Source of the DNA: Lachnospiraceae bacterium
GTDB lineage: Bacteria; Bacillota; Clostridia; Lachnospirales; Lachnospiraceae
DNA length: 64,000 nt
Assembly (NCBI GenBank): GCA_022796795.1
Contig: JAAWJI010000019.1
Span: 1 to 64,000 of the forward strand
Reading direction: 5' to 3'
This document shows positions 16,516 to 26,942 of this stretch, piece by piece (positions within the stretch are counted from its first letter, which is position 1; each line of letters opens with the position of its first letter). The position numbers and the translations under genes are program-made. Under the pieces are notes generated by a model, which was not told the origin of the DNA, did no database searches, and saw nothing but the letters and a program-made list of their open reading frames with translations.

Positions 16516-19359
16516 CTATTCTTCCTCCTTTTCAAGTATGCCCAACAGCTGACCCAACAGCTCCTCCGCATTGTCATCCTCATATAATCTCAGCTGCTCC
16601 TGTATTTCCGAAAGGCGCTTTTCCACATTTTCCGGCAGCTCATGAGTCAGCAGCGCCTCCACTCTTTCCCCACAGTCCTGAGATTTAAAATGCTTCAGTT
16701 CCTCCAGAGCTGTTGCCGTCTGTTCCCGAAGCTCCTCTCTGGTCAGGCCGGGAAGCTTTTCCTTCCCTCCGCTCTCCTGTCTGCGCCGTTCCAGAAACTG
16801 TCCGATATTGGCCTGCAGCATCTCATATTCTGCCAAAAATATCGGAAATTCTTGGTTGATAAACTCCTGGTCCCCCTGTGCCGCCGCATTTTCATGGGCA
16901 CGGGCCATGGCGGAAACCTCCATCGCCCCAATATTGGCTGACGCACTCTTAAGACCATGCACCTCGATCTGATAATGCAGAATATCGGTGTCCACAAGCT
17001 GGCACAGAAGCTCTGTCTTTCGCTTGCCATCTATGCAATAAAGCTCCAGCAGCTCCAGAAATCCTTCTTCATCACCGGAATAATACTGCATGACGGCTTC
17101 CATATCCACCCCGTCAATCTGGAACTTTTCCGGATCTATGGGGTTGGATTCCTTTTCTGCGTTTTCCGCCTTCCTGTACTTTTCCGGAATCCAACGCAGC
17201 AAAAGCTTGTTCAGCTCTACCCGGTCCAGAGGCTTCGCAATAAAGTCCTGGAATCCATGTTTCAGAAAGAACTCCTGCATCCCCTCCATGGCATTAGCTG
17301 TCAACGCAATCATAACCGGGGCAGCCCCATTTTCGCCGCAGTCTCTGTGAATAATCTCTGCCGCCTCAACGCCGTCCATATCAGGCATCATATGATCCAT
17401 AAATATGAAATCAAACCGCTCCTCTTGCACCAGCTTAATGGCCTCCGGACCGCTTTCCGCCTCTGTCAAATCAAAGGCATAGTTCTTCAGAAATCCTCTG
17501 GCTACCTTGCGGTTGATTACATTATCATCCACGATCAGCACCTTCACTCCGGGAGCCGTAAACAGATCCGTAAGCTTCTGCTCTGTCTGAGGAATCTCTG
17601 GCATCTCAGAAATGGGCCGCCTGTCTACAATCTTCTGAGGAATGGTAATGGTAAACGTGGTTCCCTTCCCATAGATGCTGTCCACATGAATGGTGCCGTT
17701 CATCATCTCTACCAGGTTCTTTACAATGGCAAGCCCCAGTCCTGTGCCATCTGCGCTCCGGTTCCGCTTGGCGTCTATCTGCCGGAAATCCTCGAAAATC
17801 TTGTGCAGATCCTCCTCCCGAATCCCTCGGCCTGTGTCCTCCACACAAAAGATAAGTACCTCCTCCTGATTTCCCCCGGGCTTTCCGGTAATATATGCCC
17901 GAACATAGCCTTTATCTGTAAATTTGATTGCATTGCTTAATATATTCAGCAGAATCTGTTTGATTCTTCCGTCGTCACCGTTGTAACGGCAGGGTATGGT
18001 TTCATCACAGTCATATTTCAAAATCAATCCCTTCTGAGAAGCCGCCATATCCATCATGCCTATGATTTCGTCCGCCATGACCTTTATGTAGTAATTTTCC
18101 TTCACCAATTCCATTTTGCCCGCTTCCACCTTGGACAAATCCAGAATGTCATTAATAATGGTCAATAGATTCTTGGCTGCAGACTGTACATCCTTGGCAT
18201 AGGAATAGATCTCCGTATCTCCACATTCCTCCATAATAATATCATTCAGCCCGATAATAGCGTTCATGGGAGTCCGTATCTCGTGAGACATGTTGGCAAG
18301 GAATTCACTCTTTGCAATGCTGGCCTTCTCCGCCTGACGCCGCACCCGCTTAATCTCGTTGATATATGCCTTGATATCCGTCATATCCAGAATCAAAATC
18401 ACACAGCCATGGATCTTACCGTTTTCATCTATAATATGCTTGCTGTGGCTTTCATAGTGCTGTTCATTGATGGAAAAGCTCTGTGGGACATCCTCATTCA
18501 ACATTTCCTCCTGGAAGCCCTCCACCACCCGGATATTCTCGCCCCGTTGATGGGTGTTCAGATCGGTAAAAATACTGGCCGCCGCCCGGTTATAGCTGAC
18601 CAGCCGGTCATGATCATCCAGAGCAATCACACCATCCCCCATACTCTCCAGAACCTTCTCCGCTGCCAGATGGCGGAAATCATAATTCCGCCGACCCCAG
18701 ATCACAATGACCACCATGGACATGGAAATCGTCAGGGTCACCGGTGTAAAATCATATACATTCAGCAGCTTAGACACATAGAGAACCAGCATAATCACAG
18801 GCAGGCCGGAAATGGCCAAAATCGTCCAATACTGACGATTAACCTGCCGGTCTGAGCGCTCACGGATAGCCCTCATAAGGGTGAATATGCAGAGAAAATA
18901 GGGAATGATAATGTGTGCAATGGTGAAAAACACATACAGGGGACCATAGCTGAGACTGACATGGTAAAATCCGTCCCCGTTGGCCACCCACTGAACCTCT
19001 CGATAAAAAAGACCCCGCCAGCTAAAAATCACCGTAGGCAGCGACAGGAAGCTTACGATGGCAAGAGTCCTCAAAAGTATTTTGGGCGGCCTGACAGAAC
19101 AATAGATATAGATAAACCAGCAGTAACACAGAGGGGTAAAGGCAGAGCCCACCTTTTCCATAGTCACCGCTGTCATAGCCGCCTCCATGGTGGGCGCAAT
19201 CAATTCCAGCAGATACCCCACATTCTGCACCAGCGAACCGCACAGAATCATGATCAGCAGCTTTTGCTCTCTGGCCCCGTCGCCATTCAGCAAAAGAAAT
19301 AACGCTATCGCTGTCAGACATATGCCGAAACACTCCAATGCAATCACAACATTGATCAT
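16516..19359 (-). CDS. Hybrid sensor histidine kinase (N-terminal 7TM-type sensor, PAS, HisKA, HATPase, receiver, Hpt)
   Basis: FLANMSHEIRTPMNAIIGL; GTGLGLAIVKNLV; VLIVDDNVINRKVARGFL; C-terminal Hpt HGLKSASANIGA. Confidence 0.95.
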   Translation of the reverse strand: MINVVIALECFGICLTAIALFLLLNGDGAREQKLLIMILCGSLVQNVGYLLELIAPTMEAAMTAVTMEKVGSAFTPLCYCWFIYIYCSVRPPKILLRTLAIVSFLSLPTVIFSWRGLFYREVQWVANGDGFYHVSLSYGPLYVFFTIAHIIIPYFLCIFTLMRAIRERSDRQVNRQYWTILAISGLPVIMLVLYVSKLLNVYDFTPVTLTISMSMVVIVIWGRRNYDFRHLAAEKVLESMGDGVIALDDHDRLVSYNRAAASIFTDLNTHQRGENIRVVEGFQEEMLNEDVPQSFSINEQHYESHSKHIIDENGKIHGCVILILDMTDIKAYINEIKRVRRQAEKASIAKSEFLANMSHEIRTPMNAIIGLNDIIMEECGDTEIYSYAKDVQSAAKNLLTIINDILDLSKVEAGKMELVKENYYIKVMADEIIGMMDMAASQKGLILKYDCDETIPCRYNGDDGRIKQILLNILSNAIKFTDKGYVRAYITGKPGGNQEEVLIFCVEDTGRGIREEDLHKIFEDFRQIDAKRNRSADGTGLGLAIVKNLVEMMNGTIHVDSIYGKGTTFTITIPQKIVDRRPISEMPEIPQTEQKLTDLFTAPGVKVLIVDDNVINRKVARGFLKNYAFDLTEAESGPEAIKLVQEERFDFIFMDHMMPDMDGVEAAEIIHRDCGENGAAPVMIALTANAMEGMQEFFLKHGFQDFIAKPLDRVELNKLLLRWIPEKYRKAENAEKESNPIDPEKFQIDGVDMEAVMQYYSGDEEGFLELLELYCIDGKRKTELLCQLVDTDILHYQIEVHGLKSASANIGAMEVSAMARAHENAAAQGDQEFINQEFPIFLAEYEMLQANIGQFLERRRQESGGKEKLPGLTREELREQTATALEELKHFKSQDCGERVEALLTHELPENVEKRLSEIQEQLRLYEDDNAEELLGQLLGILEKEEE

Positions 19360-19652
19360 ACTTACTTTCCTCCTGGCCGGACATTTGAACCCCATAATAA
19401 GATATTACAAATTCGAAACTCTGTCAAGATTTGCCAGGGTTTTTCGCATCTCTCTTCCCTCGGGGCTATCCTAATTCAAGCTTGTAATCTATGTGGATTT
19501 CCTCTATAATAATATCGAACCGCCAGATGGTTATCTGCATGTATTTTTCAGTCAACAACCCTGCTGTAAGCAGCGGGATATTGACCCTCGCGGCAGTCGC
19601 CAAATATCTGCACAAATGCGGCTGCTTGGTTCGTTGCCCGCGGGAATAAGAA

Positions 19653-20405
19653 TTGAGGTATTTTATGAGCAATGAATTACAAAAAAATTTCGTAGAACAG
19701 ATTTCCTTTCCGGACGCCCAGGAATATTTTATCAATCAGGCCTGTCAGTTTCAGGAGTCCCTGATGATGTATAACTGCGCCATCAAAGAGGTCCGCACGA
19801 AGCTGGAGGTGCTCAACGACGAGCTCTCCATCCGCTATAAGCGCAATCCCATTGAGTTTATCACCTCCCGGGTGAAGAAGCCCTTCAGCATTGTGGAAAA
19901 GCTGAACCGAAACGGCCAGCCTCTGACTGTGGAGGCCATGACAGCCACCCTAAATGACGTGGCGGGTATCCGGGTCATCTGCTCCTTTATTGATGATATT
20001 TACGCGGTGGCGGACATGCTCACCAAGCAGGATGATATTACCCTGATTAAGAAAAAGGACTATATTCAGGAGCCCAAGGAAAACGGATACCGCAGTCTCC
20101 ATCTCATCGTGGAGGTCCCCGTATTCTTTTCCGACCGCAAACAGCCCATGCGGGTGGAAGTACAGATCCGCACCATTGCCATGGACTTCTGGGCCACCCT
20201 GGAGCATCAGCTAAAGTACAAAAAGGACGTGGAGAATCCTCTGGAAATTCAGGAGGAGCTACGGGAATGTGCGGATATTATCTCCCAGACAGACACCCGG
20301 ATGCTGCGGATCAAAAACCGCATCTTCCAGGAGGATGACTCGGAATTTTCTTCGGCCCGCAGTCCCCGGGAGTGCCTGCGGAACATTAGCCTGCCCCTGA
20401 CATAA
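19653..20405 (+). CDS. Small GTP pyrophosphokinase family protein ((p)ppGpp synthetase, RelQ/YjbM-like)
   Basis: DVAGIRVICSFIDDIY... YIQEPKENGYRSLHLIVEVPV... VEVQIRTIAMDFWATLEHQLKYK. Confidence 0.93.
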   Translation: MRYFMSNELQKNFVEQISFPDAQEYFINQACQFQESLMMYNCAIKEVRTKLEVLNDELSIRYKRNPIEFITSRVKKPFSIVEKLNRNGQPLTVEAMTATLNDVAGIRVICSFIDDIYAVADMLTKQDDITLIKKKDYIQEPKENGYRSLHLIVEVPVFFSDRKQPMRVEVQIRTIAMDFWATLEHQLKYKKDVENPLEIQEELRECADIISQTDTRMLRIKNRIFQEDDSEFSSARSPRECLRNISLPLT

Positions 20406-20440
20406 ATGCAGTATCTCTGAATGAGAAGGAGAATGTCCGG

Positions 20441-21346
20441 ATGAAAACCATGATGAATCTCACCACCTCTCCCGAGGATTTAGCCCGCTTTTCCTCCTCC
20501 CAGGATCTGCGCCGCTTCTATACATCCTTTGGCTGCCACGGCCTGGAGCTTCTGCCCCTGTTGGGGAAGGATGTACAGCCTCTGTCCCAGATTCTCACTC
20601 CGGATATGATTGTGGGCGTGCATCTGAACTGTTTTGGCGACTGGATGTACCAGGACCGCTCCTTTCTTCTGGAGCATTTTCGCCGGGATCTGGATTTTGC
20701 CCGGCAGTTCCAGGCAGAGTATGTGGTGTTTCATGTGACACAGGTGACGGATGAGGAGTCTTTTACATACCGGATCCGGCATACGGACCGGGAAGTTGTT
20801 TTGGCTGCCTGCCATTTGATCAATGAGCTTTTGGATGGACAGTCCTACTCCTTTTTCTTTCTCATGGAAAATCTCTGGTGGGCAGGCCTGAATCTTTTGG
20901 ATTCCTCTGTGACCAGGCTTTTGCTGGATGGCGTCAATTATGAAAAAAAGGGCCTGATGCTGGACACTGGCCATTTTCTCCACACAAACCATAAGCTTCG
21001 GACTCAGCGGGAGGCTCTTGCCTATTTGCATGCCATGCTGGACGACCATGAGGAACTGATTCCCTACATTCGGGGCATTCATCTCCAGCAGTCCCTCACC
21101 GGCGGCTATGTGGAGCGCTGGCTCTCCCAGCCGCCTGCCCTGGAAACAGACCCGGAAAAACGCTTCTGCCAGGTCTTTACCCATATTTTTGCCATAGATA
21201 AGCATGAGCCCTTTACGGACCCGGAGGTAAAAAATCTGGTTCTGCGCATTGCTCCGAATTACGTAACCTATGAGTATATTACTCGGGACCGGGCAGAGCA
21301 TGCACAGTTTCTGGAGAAGGGAACCAGGGCTTTGAAGCAGCCGTAA
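20441..21346 (+). CDS. TIM-barrel (xylose-isomerase-like / AP endonuclease 2 fold) protein
   Basis: Conserved barrel motifs FLMENLWWAGLNLL... GLMLDTGHFLHTN... IRGIHLQQS. Confidence 0.7.
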   Translation: MKTMMNLTTSPEDLARFSSSQDLRRFYTSFGCHGLELLPLLGKDVQPLSQILTPDMIVGVHLNCFGDWMYQDRSFLLEHFRRDLDFARQFQAEYVVFHVTQVTDEESFTYRIRHTDREVVLAACHLINELLDGQSYSFFFLMENLWWAGLNLLDSSVTRLLLDGVNYEKKGLMLDTGHFLHTNHKLRTQREALAYLHAMLDDHEELIPYIRGIHLQQSLTGGYVERWLSQPPALETDPEKRFCQVFTHIFAIDKHEPFTDPEVKNLVLRIAPNYVTYEYITRDRAEHAQFLEKGTRALKQP

Positions 21347-21363
21347 GCAGCCGGCTGTCTTCC

Positions 21364-22062
21364 CTACAGGGTCTTCCTGCTCTTCTCCGCCTCCTCCGGA
21401 GAGGGAGGAATAAATAGAATCACAAACACAACCAGCAGCAATAGACACACAATCAGCACCGACCTCTCCAAAAACACCCGGGTGATCATGGTTCCCAGCA
21501 CAGCGCCCAGAATAAAGAATATAATGATTCCGTAATACTGCAGGCTCTTATTCCGGGCTGTTTTGTCTCTGGTCGTATTATACAGAAACAGCTGTTCCGT
21601 GGCGCTTCTTAAGTTTCCCGTACACATAGTGGTGGCGTAGGCGCTGCCGTTAAAGCGGCGAAAGCTTTCCACCTGCATGGAGCACACAAAGGACACTGCG
21701 GAGTTTACCGCATCGTCGGAAACGCCGGAGGGCACAAAGGCGATGACCCACAGCACCAGAAACTCCAGGACGATAACAATCTGGCGCCAGTGAAGTCCCT
21801 GGTGAAACCGATATTTCCGGCGCACAAATTCCGTGATCAGGATTCCTGCCATAAAAGCCAGAATCGGATACATATAAAAAAGCAGCTTAGACCAGTTCTG
21901 ATCCGCCACATTGATTCCCAGAAGAACGATATTTCCTGTCTGGGCATTGGCGAATACGCCGCCCCGGCAGACATATGTATACACATCCAGATAGCCTCCG
22001 GCAATGGCCAGCAGCACGCCTACCAGGTAGGATTCCGATGCCTTTTCCAGTTGAAATTTCAT
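21364..22062 (-). CDS. YoaK family (DUF1275) membrane protein
   Basis: GGYLDVYTYVCRGGVFANAQTGNIVLLG motif, 6 TM. Confidence 0.9.
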   Translation of the reverse strand: MKFQLEKASESYLVGVLLAIAGGYLDVYTYVCRGGVFANAQTGNIVLLGINVADQNWSKLLFYMYPILAFMAGILITEFVRRKYRFHQGLHWRQIVIVLEFLVLWVIAFVPSGVSDDAVNSAVSFVCSMQVESFRRFNGSAYATTMCTGNLRSATEQLFLYNTTRDKTARNKSLQYYGIIIFFILGAVLGTMITRVFLERSVLIVCLLLLVVFVILFIPPSPEEAEKSRKTL

Positions 22063-22136
22063 GTTCCTGTATCCCTTCCTTTTGTCTTCCCCAGTACCTT
22101 AGTATAGCGAATTTTCTTTTCGATTACAAGTGCAAA

Positions 22137-22419
22137 TGAGCCCAGGCTGTACATGCTTCTCAACCGTGATATGGAACTGGCATGAGATGGAAGCGTGATC
22201 AGGCAATTTGGCTATAAAGCAAAATTGGCCTATTCGTTAATGTTTATCAGTATGGAGGAAAAGAAAAGCGGGATCTCACCGCTTTGCAATCCTTTCAGCA
22301 AAAATACGATGGAAGAAAGGATTACCGCAATTATGAACACAAGACAAACGACAAGAATTACTCTTGTATGCGGAAAAAGAAACAGCGATAGACGAATTGC
22401 AAAATTATTATCCGCATGA
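22137..22419 (+). pseudogene. Remnant of an M56 (BlaR1/MecR1-like) membrane peptidase
   Basis: Frame reads EPRLYMLLNRDMELA*DGSVIRQFGYKAKLAYSLMFISMEEKKSGISPLCNPFSKNTMEERITAIMNTRQTTRI, matching the typical NRDxELACDExVI...SPLxFGExxxKxRIxxIxN stretch of BlaR1 proteins, with an in-frame TGA; no HExxH part upstream. Confidence 0.65.
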
Positions 22420-22556
22420 ATACAAGATAGAATGAGAGGCAAATAATCAGCGAAGACGGGGAGATCAGACATCTGCCTTCCCCGCTCCGCTGACTCATCA
22501 GATCTTTATGTATTCCCGGATTCTTTTACCTTTCCAGTCATCTGTGCATGTCCAGA

Positions 22557-23114
22557 TTATTTCTGCGTCTCCAGATAAGCCGCCTTCCCCTCCTCATAAA
22601 GGTTTTTGCCCTCACTGTCAATGATGACAACCAGAGGCATCTCCTCCACATAGAGCTTGCGCAAGGCCTCGGCTCCCAGATCCTCATAGGCGATGAGCTC
22701 GCACTTTTTTATACACTTGGCAAGCAAAGCGCCGGCTCCGCCAATGGCTCCGAAATACACGCCGTGATACTTCTTCATGGCCTCCACCACCTCAGGAAGC
22801 CGTGCTCCTTTTCCGATCATGCCTCTGGCTCCCACAGACATCATGGTGGGGGCATAGGCGTCCATACGTCCGCTGGTGGTGGGTCCCGCAGAGCCGATGA
22901 CCTGGCCCGGCTTTGCCGGCGTGGGACCCACATAGTAGATCGTGGCGTCCGCAGGATCAAAGGGCAGCTTCTCTCCTCTGGCTAAAGCTTCGCACATGCG
23001 TTTGTGTCCCGCGTCCCGGGATGTATAGATGATACCGGTGAGATACACACTGTCGCCGGCATGAAGAGTTTTCGCCACTTCTTCCGTTAAGGGAAGGATA
23101 ATGTGTTTTTCCAT
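22557..23114 (-). CDS. Fumarate hydratase beta subunit (class I, two-subunit; TtdB/FumB-type)
   Basis: TSGRMDAYAPTMM...MIGKG...GAIGGAGALLAK motifs. Confidence 0.88.
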   Translation of the reverse strand: MEKHIILPLTEEVAKTLHAGDSVYLTGIIYTSRDAGHKRMCEALARGEKLPFDPADATIYYVGPTPAKPGQVIGSAGPTTSGRMDAYAPTMMSVGARGMIGKGARLPEVVEAMKKYHGVYFGAIGGAGALLAKCIKKCELIAYEDLGAEALRKLYVEEMPLVVIIDSEGKNLYEEGKAAYLETQK

Positions 23115-23115
23115 C

Positions 23116-23964
23116 CTAGATCACCTCCGTTTTATGGCGTGTCACATGGCAGTTGATGTTCACCGCACAGGGCATGCCTGCAATGTGGGTGGGCAGCGTC
23201 TCAATATTTAAGGCCAAAGCCGTGGTTTTTCCGCCAAAGCCCTGGGGCCCAATGCCCAGACGGTTGATCTTTTCCAGCATTTCTGCTTCCAGATCCGCAT
23301 AGTAGGGATCCGGGTTCCGCACGTCGGTGCTGCGCATCAGAGCCTTTTTGGCCAACAGGGCGCATTTGTCAAAGGTTCCGCCGATACCTACGCCTACCAC
23401 CATGGGCGGACAGGGATTGGGGCCTGCCGTCTCCACGGCCTCCAAAATAAAGTCCTTGATACCCTCAATTCCCGCAGAGGGCTTAAACATGCGGATAACG
23501 CTCATGTTCTCGCTTCCAAAGCCCTTGGGCCCTACAGTCACCTTAATCTGTTCTCCCGGCACGATTTCCGTGTAGAGCATGGCCGGCGTATTGTCTCCCG
23601 TATTGCCCCGACGCACTGGATCCTTTACCACAGATTTCCGCAGATATCCCTTGTCATACCCCCGGCGCACGCCCTCGTCCACAGCTGCCGCCAGATCGCC
23701 TCCTGCAATATGCACGTCCTGGCCGATCTCCAGAAATACGCAGGCCATACCTGTATCCTGGCAGATAGGAACCTGCTCCTGCTCTGCAATCTCAAAGTTT
23801 GTAATGATTTTATCCAACACACCCTGGGCAATCTCCCAGTCTTCGCATGCCCGGCATCGGCGGATGGCTCCCTGCACATCCTCTGGAAGGAACTGGTTTG
23901 CCTCAATGCATAACCGCTCCACTACTTCTGTAATCTGCTGTGCCTGAATCTCACGCATAAGCAA
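23116..23964 (-). CDS. Fumarate hydratase alpha subunit (class I Fe-S; TtdA/FumA-type)
   Basis: ICQDTGMACVFLEIG; GSENMSVIRMFKPS; VVGVGIGGTFDKCALLAKKAL. Confidence 0.92.
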   Translation of the reverse strand: MLMREIQAQQITEVVERLCIEANQFLPEDVQGAIRRCRACEDWEIAQGVLDKIITNFEIAEQEQVPICQDTGMACVFLEIGQDVHIAGGDLAAAVDEGVRRGYDKGYLRKSVVKDPVRRGNTGDNTPAMLYTEIVPGEQIKVTVGPKGFGSENMSVIRMFKPSAGIEGIKDFILEAVETAGPNPCPPMVVGVGIGGTFDKCALLAKKALMRSTDVRNPDPYYADLEAEMLEKINRLGIGPQGFGGKTTALALNIETLPTHIAGMPCAVNINCHVTRHKTEVI

Positions 23965-24142
23965 TCATCTCCTTTTAAAACACGATCTACCATCCGTTCA
24001 GCACGCGCCCATTGGCAAAACCGCGCTTTCAGCGCTCCCCCCTGCTATGGCAGCTCTTTTTGCTCGTGAGCGGGCGCTCCCTCAGAACACAGAGCAACTG
24101 TCAAATTCCAATTTTCCAGTCATTTGTGTTCTGGCTGAACTG

Positions 24143-25306
24143 TTACAAAAATATCCCGATAAACTGGCTGGCCAGCACCACCATGACCAGCGCAATGGGG
24201 TAGGTGGCCGCATAGGCGGAGGCCACGTCGTCTGTCTCTGTGACACGGATCAGGGTTCCCAGGGCCGGCGTACTGGTCATGCCGCCGCAGATGGAACCCA
24301 GGGTGTTAAATACACTCAGGCGCAACACCTTTGCCGCAAATACATAGCCTAGCAGCATGGGAATCAGTGTCATCAGCGCTCCGTAAAGGAACAGCAAAGC
24401 TCCATGCTCCTTTAAGATCTCCACAAAACCTGTTCCTGCCTGTGCACCTGCCCCCAGCAAAAACAACGCCAGACCGAACTCCCGCAGGCACTCCAGCACG
24501 TGTTTTTCCACCTGGACGCTAAGCTTTCCGAAATGGCCGAAATGGCCCAGAAGCAAACCTGCAATCAAAGGACCGCCGGAGGTGCCTAGGGCAAACACAG
24601 CGCCCCCGGGAAGGGGAATCTCAATCTTTGCCAGCACGATTCCCAGCACAATCGCCAGGGAGAAGGGGAAGAATCCCATACTGTCCGCATAGAACAGCTC
24701 TTCCTTTTTGGTCTTGTGGTATTCCTCCATCTCCACATTGGCGGCCGCCTCGTATTTGGCCCGCTCTGCGGCCATATCGGTTTTCAAAAGCTTTGGCACC
24801 AGCTGTACAAAGAGCACCACGCCCACCACGCCGAAGGGATAGGCAATGCCGTAGCCTACGGAAGCCGCATCAGAGCCTGTGGCCTCCAGGGCCGCTGCCA
24901 GTCCCGGCGTACTGGTTAAAGCTCCGGTCATCATGCCTACGCTGATATCCACAGGCACATGAAAAATCGTAATCACCGCCGCACAGGTCAGCGCGCCTGA
25001 GGCGATGACAATAATCCCCAGTAAAATATAGGAGGTGGCGTTAAGCTTAAAGTTCCGGAAAAACTTGGGGCCTGCAATAAATCCCACGGAGGTCACAAAA
25101 CAGATAAGCCCCAGCTCCCGCACCAGCGACGGGATCTCCACTCCGAAGTGGCCGAAGACCAGGGCCACCAGCAAAATGCCGGCGGTCCCCAGCTCCAGGC
25201 CGCAGATCCGGATACTTCCTACCAGATACCCGATGACGGCAATCAAAAACACCAGCATCAAGGTATTGGAAAATATACTATTCTGAAACCACTGTATCAA
25301 TCCCAT
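24143..25306 (-). CDS. AspT/YidE-type transporter (AAEx family; candidate succinate/C4-dicarboxylate exporter)
   Basis: Duplicated membrane domain with 'GALTSTPGLAAAL' and 'GGMTSTPALGTL' motifs. Confidence 0.85.
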   Translation of the reverse strand: MGLIQWFQNSIFSNTLMLVFLIAVIGYLVGSIRICGLELGTAGILLVALVFGHFGVEIPSLVRELGLICFVTSVGFIAGPKFFRNFKLNATSYILLGIIVIASGALTCAAVITIFHVPVDISVGMMTGALTSTPGLAAALEATGSDAASVGYGIAYPFGVVGVVLFVQLVPKLLKTDMAAERAKYEAAANVEMEEYHKTKKEELFYADSMGFFPFSLAIVLGIVLAKIEIPLPGGAVFALGTSGGPLIAGLLLGHFGHFGKLSVQVEKHVLECLREFGLALFLLGAGAQAGTGFVEILKEHGALLFLYGALMTLIPMLLGYVFAAKVLRLSVFNTLGSICGGMTSTPALGTLIRVTETDDVASAYAATYPIALVMVVLASQFIGIFL

Positions 25307-25324
25307 CTGCGAACATCCTCCACC

Positions 25325-26929
25325 TTATTTTGGCATACCGAAGGTATACTTGGGCAGCAGCAGGGGGGATACCTCTCCGGTCTCCAGCCCTGCCTCAGAA
25401 AGCTCCTGGGCATAGTCTTTCAGATGCTCCAGATTCAGGGTTCCCAAATACACTTCTTTGCATTTTGCTGCGGCAGCCTTGCCCGCATTACGGCCAAACA
25501 CAATGATATCCAGCAGAGAATTTCCCATGAGACGGTTTCTTCCGTGGATTCCGCCCACAGCCTCTCCGGCCACCAGAAGATTGGGAATAGCCTTGGTAAA
25601 GCCCTCTCCTCCGATCTCCAGACCTCCGTTTTGATAGTGGAGGGTGGGATAAATCAAAATGGGCTGTTTTCTCATATCAATGCCGTAGTTGAGATACATG
25701 CGCAGCATAGCCGGAATCCGCTTCTCAATGGTTCCCGCTCCGTGGATCATCTCGATCATAGGCGTATCCAGCCAGATTCCATAGCCTGTGGGGGTGGGTA
25801 CTCCCTTGCCCCGCTCCTGGCACTCCCGAATGATGGAAGCCGCCGATACATCCCGGGTTTCCAAGGGATGCATAAAAGCCTCGCCCTCTGCATTGATCAG
25901 CATGGCTCCCAGGGAACGCACCTTCTCTGTCACCAGAGCGCCGAAAATCTGGGCCGGATAGGCAACTCCCGTGGGATGATACTGAATGGTATCCTGGTAC
26001 AGAAGAGGCGCTCCCGCACGATATCCCATAACCAGTCCGTCTGCCGTGGCTCCGTAGTGGTTGGAGGTGGGGAAGTTCTGATAGTGGAGGCGTCCCGCTC
26101 CGCCAGTGGCAATGATTACGGTTTTGGCCCGGGCCACCTTATATTCGCCGGTCTCCATATTCTGAAGCACGGCTCCTGCCACCTGGCTCTTGTCGTCTTT
26201 TATCAGCTCCACGGCTGCGGTAAAGTCGGCAATAGGAATCTGACGATTCCACACCTCGTCCCGCAGCACCCGCATGATCTCTGCTCCGGAATAATCCTTG
26301 CAGGCATGCATGCGCTTTCTGGAAGTTCCGCCGCCGTGGGTGGTGACCATGCGTCCCTGGGCATCCTTGTCAAACATGACGCCCAGGTTGTTGAGCCACT
26401 GAATAGCATCTGGCGCCTCCATGACCAGGCGGCGCAGAAGCTCCGGCCGTGCCGCAAAGTGTCCGCCTCCAAAGGCGTCCAGGTAATGCTGCTGGGGAGA
26501 GTCATTCTCCTTATCCGCTGCCTGAATTCCTCCCTCGGCCATCATGGTATTGGCGTCTCCGATGCGAAGCTTAGTGACCATCATCACATTGGCGCCTGCC
26601 TCATGGGCCTCAATGGCCGCGGAGGATCCGGCTCCGCCGCCTCCGATCACCAGCACATCCACATCATAGTCCACCTTCTCCAGATTAATGGGCACATCTA
26701 AGATGCGGCTGTTGGAGTGGAGCAGGGTTCCCAGCTCAAAGGGCACCTTTTCTCCCTTATTGGGGCCGATCTTCAGCTCCTGAAAGCCCTCCTGCCGGTA
26801 ATCCGGGTGAAATTTCTGGAGCAGCTCTTCCTTTTCTTCAGCCGTCATCCGTCTGGGCTCCATGCCGATCCGCTCTGCCCGGGTGGCCTCTACCTTTTTA
26901 ATAGATTCCAACATTTCTGCTGTAAACAT
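25325..26929 (-). CDS. frdA: Fumarate reductase/succinate dehydrogenase-type flavoprotein subunit
   Basis: DVLVIGGGGAGSSAAIEA; IQYHPTGVAYP; GRNRLMGNSLLDIIVFG; start MFTAEML after GGGGAG RBS. Confidence 0.85.
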   Translation of the reverse strand: MFTAEMLESIKKVEATRAERIGMEPRRMTAEEKEELLQKFHPDYRQEGFQELKIGPNKGEKVPFELGTLLHSNSRILDVPINLEKVDYDVDVLVIGGGGAGSSAAIEAHEAGANVMMVTKLRIGDANTMMAEGGIQAADKENDSPQQHYLDAFGGGHFAARPELLRRLVMEAPDAIQWLNNLGVMFDKDAQGRMVTTHGGGTSRKRMHACKDYSGAEIMRVLRDEVWNRQIPIADFTAAVELIKDDKSQVAGAVLQNMETGEYKVARAKTVIIATGGAGRLHYQNFPTSNHYGATADGLVMGYRAGAPLLYQDTIQYHPTGVAYPAQIFGALVTEKVRSLGAMLINAEGEAFMHPLETRDVSAASIIRECQERGKGVPTPTGYGIWLDTPMIEMIHGAGTIEKRIPAMLRMYLNYGIDMRKQPILIYPTLHYQNGGLEIGGEGFTKAIPNLLVAGEAVGGIHGRNRLMGNSLLDIIVFGRNAGKAAAAKCKEVYLGTLNLEHLKDYAQELSEAGLETGEVSPLLLPKYTFGMPK

Positions 26930-26942
26930 ACGCGCTCCCCTC

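Noticed and set aside
19466-19735. Minus-strand 89-aa ORF between the hybrid kinase and (p)ppGpp synthetase, possibly a recombinase fragment
   Set aside because: No convincing motif; intergenic DNA of divergent promoters is the simpler reading
25148-26701. 517-aa plus-strand ORF opposite frdA
   Set aside because: Antisense shadow of a clear fumarate reductase flavoprotein gene
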